A DNA stretch of 64,000 nucleotides, from assembly GCA_934465535.1 (NCBI GenBank), contig CAKSKV010000003.1, forward strand, positions 1 to 64,000, in the 5' to 3' direction. The translations under genes and the position numbers were made by a program. The notes under the pieces were generated by a model. That model had not been told where the DNA came from, did no database searches, and was given only the letters and a program-made list of their open reading frames with translations. Below, piece after piece: positions 62,126 through 64,000 of the stretch (the first letter of the stretch is position 1; each line of letters starts with the position of its first letter). The stretch comes from an uncultured Clostridia bacterium (GTDB lineage Bacteria > Bacillota > Clostridia > Christensenellales > QALW01).

Positions 62126-62257
62126 ACTGTTCTCCTTCCGCCGCCGTAAAACGCGGCTTTAATTTATATCTGATTTTTTGTATATTGCTTATTTATTGTG
62201 CCGCTTTGCCCGCAAAGAAGGCATAAACGCCCGCGCTTTTGCCCGCATTTTTGCGCT

Positions 62258-62467
62258 TCAATCGCCTTCAAAGGCAAATCTGGGCTGCACAACGCCGTCT
62301 GCCTCCACCTGTTCCTCCCACATGGAGGCGGGGCGCACCCACACCTTGCCCTCACCGTAGAGCGCAAGGTACACCACCATCCGCTCCCCGGTCTCGGAGT
62401 TTGCGGCTTCAAACAGCACCCGGTATCTTTTGCCCTTAAAGTGCCTGTATACTCCCGGCTTTATCAT
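62258..62467 (-). CDS. DUF1653 domain protein
   Basis: A 69-residue protein of the DUF1653 family (PF07866 type): MIKPGVYRHFKGKRYRVL, then ERMVVYLALYGEGKVWVRPA and MWEEQV. The function is unknown, but the family is widespread. ATG 62467 is chosen with GGGAG about eight bases ahead; a GTG two codons earlier overlaps the recR stop (GTGA). It closes the dnaX-ybaB-recR cluster. Confidence 0.85.
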   Translation of the reverse strand: MIKPGVYRHFKGKRYRVLFEAANSETGERMVVYLALYGEGKVWVRPASMWEEQVEADGVVQPRFAFEGD

Positions 62468-62469
62468 GC

Positions 62470-63063
62470 TCACATCTCCCGCCGGCCCGCCATGGCGCGG
62501 GAAAGCGTTACCTCGTCTATATATTCAAGGTCGCCCCCTATCGGTATGCCGTGCGCAATCCGCGTAACCTTTATGCCCAGCGGCTTTATCAGCCTTGCTA
62601 TATACATTGCGGTGGCATCCCCTTCAACATCCGGGTTGGTGGCAATTATCACCTCGCGCACGCCGTCCAGACGCGCCAGCAGCTCCCGTATGCGTATATC
62701 CTCCGGGCCGATGCCGTTCATGGGGGAAATGGTTCCGTGCAGCACATGGTATACGCCGCTGAAATCGTGCATGCGCTCCATGCTCATCACATCGCGCGGA
62801 TCCCTTACCACGCAGATAACGGAGCGGTCGCGCCGCGTATCCGCGCACACCGGGCACACCTGCCCCTGACAGAAATTCCCGCATACGGAGCAGTAGTGTA
62901 TCTCCTCCTTGGCCGCCGTGATAGCCTCGCAAAGCTCACGCACCTGGGCGGGATCCATATCGATTATATGATAGGCAAGCCGCAGCGCGCTCTTGCCCCC
63001 CACTCCGGGAAGCTTGCTCAGTGCGTTTACCGCCCGCGCAAGAGGCTCGATATATACGCCCAT
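62470..63063 (-). CDS. recR: Recombination protein RecR
   Basis: A 197-residue protein that acts with RecO and RecF in loading RecA at gaps. An N-terminal helix-hairpin-helix (LSKLPGVGGKSALRLAYH), the zinc finger CSVCGNFCQGQVCPVC near residue 58, and a Toprim domain with VIIATNPDVEGDATAMY near 145. Start ATG 63063, two bases after the ybaB stop. Genes in this order are highly conserved. Confidence 0.97.
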   Translation of the reverse strand: MGVYIEPLARAVNALSKLPGVGGKSALRLAYHIIDMDPAQVRELCEAITAAKEEIHYCSVCGNFCQGQVCPVCADTRRDRSVICVVRDPRDVMSMERMHDFSGVYHVLHGTISPMNGIGPEDIRIRELLARLDGVREVIIATNPDVEGDATAMYIARLIKPLGIKVTRIAHGIPIGGDLEYIDEVTLSRAMAGRREM

Positions 63064-63065
63064 GC

Positions 63066-63404
63066 TCAGAACAGGCCTCCCATGCCGCCCGCGATGGCGC
63101 CCATTTTGTTTTTATAAAGCTCCTCGGCCTTGGCAATAGCCTCGCGCACCGCGGCAAGCACGGTGTCCTCCAGCATCTCCACATCCTCGGGATCCACAAT
63201 TTCGGGATTGATCTTAAGCGATACTATCTCCTTCATGCCGGTAACGGTGCATATCACCATTCCGCCGCCCGCGCTGGCCTCAAGCTGTGTATCCGCCAGC
63301 TCCTGCTGCGCCTTTTCCATATCCTGCTGCATCTTCTGCGCCTGACGCATAAGCTGCTGCATATTTGCTCCTCCGCCGAAGCCTCCGAAACCGCCCTTTG
63401 CCAT
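63066..63404 (-). CDS. ybaB: YbaB/EbfC nucleoid-associated protein
   Basis: A 112-residue DNA-binding protein. A Gly-rich start (GGFGGFGGGANMQQLMRQAQ) is followed by the central helices and strands of the family (MVICTVTGMKEIVSLKINP, EDVEMLEDTVLAAVREA). It forms tweezer-shaped dimers that bind the nucleoid. ATG 63404 follows AAGGAG. Coupled with recR, it fits the usual dnaX-ybaB-recR cluster. Confidence 0.96.
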   Translation of the reverse strand: MAKGGFGGFGGGANMQQLMRQAQKMQQDMEKAQQELADTQLEASAGGGMVICTVTGMKEIVSLKINPEIVDPEDVEMLEDTVLAAVREAIAKAEELYKNKMGAIAGGMGGLF

Positions 63405-63521
63405 AATCGATTTTCTCCTTTTCGTTTTAATGTGTTTTTTACTTTATTTTTTAAGTGTTTTTTATCGTTTTTTGCAGTGTTTTTCCGGCATTTTTGCCTG
63501 TTTCCGGCTTCATGCCCGGCT

Positions 63522-64000
63522 CTATGTGAATTTTACCGCATCGCTGCCGAAGATATCCAGCGCCTTTTGCCGGAATTCCTGCTCTTCATCGGCCGATTTT
63601 GTGCTTATTCCGCTTTGGAACAGCACCGTCGGCTTGCCCTGTGTAAGTGCGGAAAGCTCAAGCGCTATAAGCTCCTGCTTTTTTTTGCAGAAATTCATTT
63701 TGGAATCGTTGCCCTCCGGGAAGGTAACGGTATAGCTGCCCCCCGAAAGCACCCCGCCCATGGCCTGAGAAAGCGCGGAATACACAAGCGGATTGCTCTT
63801 TCTCACGCGCCCAAGCAGCGCCTGCCACAGCTCGGAATCGCCCCCCGGCGTCTGCGCGGGTGTCTTTGCACCGCCGTCTGTCTCCTTCTGCTGCGGCTTT
63901 TGCGGCGCCTGCGTCTGCCGCGCATCGGGCGTATTTTTGTGCTCCGATGTCGCCTGCGGCGGCTCCTGCCTTATAACGGCGCCCCCCGCCTTAAGGGCGG
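63522..64000 (-). CDS. dnaX: DNA polymerase III subunit gamma/tau, C-terminal part
   Basis: The open frame runs from the right edge of the window (about 160 residues visible) to TAG at 63522. It reads as the tau tail: an Ala/Gln/Pro/Lys-rich linker (QATSEHKNTP, QAPQKPQQKETDGG), then LWQALLGRVRKSNPLVYSALSQ and QELIALELSALTQGK, typical of the last domain that contacts the alpha subunit. The N-terminal clamp-loader ATPase lies outside the window, so the assignment rests on this tail and on the ybaB and recR neighbours. Confidence 0.88.
   Translation of the reverse strand, partial: ALKAGGAVIRQEPPQATSEHKNTPDARQTQAPQKPQQKETDGGAKTPAQTPGGDSELWQALLGRVRKSNPLVYSALSQAMGGVLSGGSYTVTFPEGNDSKMNFCKKKQELIALELSALTQGKPTVLFQSGISTKSADEEQEFRQKALDIFGSDAVKFT

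Noticed and set aside
1..64000. CRISPR array, rRNA genes, or prophage
   Set aside because: No regularly spaced repeats, no rRNA stretches and no phage structural genes were seen.

Overview
The window comes from a low-to-mid GC Gram-positive, spore-forming anaerobe of the Clostridia, probably a gut or plant-polysaccharide-associated lineage. The evidence is a SpoIIE phosphatase, a Veg homologue, HPr kinase, a Met T-box on metG, a CIRCE element, DUF1540 proteins, AGGAGG ribosome sites nearly everywhere, a CCA-encoding tRNA gene, and permeases and a lipoprotein typical of Firmicutes sugar transport. The genus cannot be named from the sequence.

Layout. 0.2-4.3 kb: metG with a complete T-box leader, a Ppx/GppA phosphatase, and an hsp20 under a perfect CIRCE. 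4.5-11.5 kb: a secreted, tail-anchored surface protein, spoIIE, a SHOCT membrane protein, a TMEM164/YwaF-like membrane protein, and a divergent cupin/HxlR pair. 11.5-26.4 kb: a cytoplasmic glycosidase-like orphan, then an eight-gene minus-strand operon. The operon encodes a 1018-residue solute-binding fusion, two complete pairs of sugar permeases, an NHL/TPR membrane protein, a YIP1 membrane protein and a DUF5696 lipoprotein, with no ATPase. This operon is the best candidate for an incompletely described system. 26.8-33.6 kb: a PdaB-like deacetylase, a sigma-region-4-like regulator behind a consensus promoter with two palindromic operators, DUF1540, veg, trxA, tRNA-Arg(CCG), a yqeY gene with a long structured leader, a Nudix hydrolase, folD and a HAD phosphatase.

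33.7-40.4 kb: a zinc-ribbon membrane protein, a cytoplasmic GH78 rhamnosidase with an SDR, then an AT-rich decayed island. The island holds a Cys-heptad peptide remnant, an ABC exporter broken by a nonsense codon and a frameshift, and a third broken gene. 40.5-47.6 kb: an alpha/beta hydrolase, two YbjN-like proteins, rmuC, a WYL regulator, tcdA, a membrane-anchored propeller and a P-loop protein. 47.7-52.6 kb: glcK and hprK next to each other, a zinc-ribbon DUF4870-type protein, and a Na/Pi cotransporter preceded by Pho-box-like repeats. 52.6-64 kb: an FAD oxidoreductase, a GNAT, two more GH78 rhamnosidases, an MBL-fold hydrolase, an M29 aminopeptidase and the dnaX-ybaB-recR-DUF1653 cluster (dnaX runs off the right end).

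Taken together, the accessory genes describe import of rhamnose-containing or complex glycans by ABC permeases, intracellular trimming by three GH78 enzymes that lack signal peptides, and carbon control through HprK and glucokinase. The promoters, terminators and operators listed were read by eye and none has been tested. Bases 1-187 hold no gene I can recognise.
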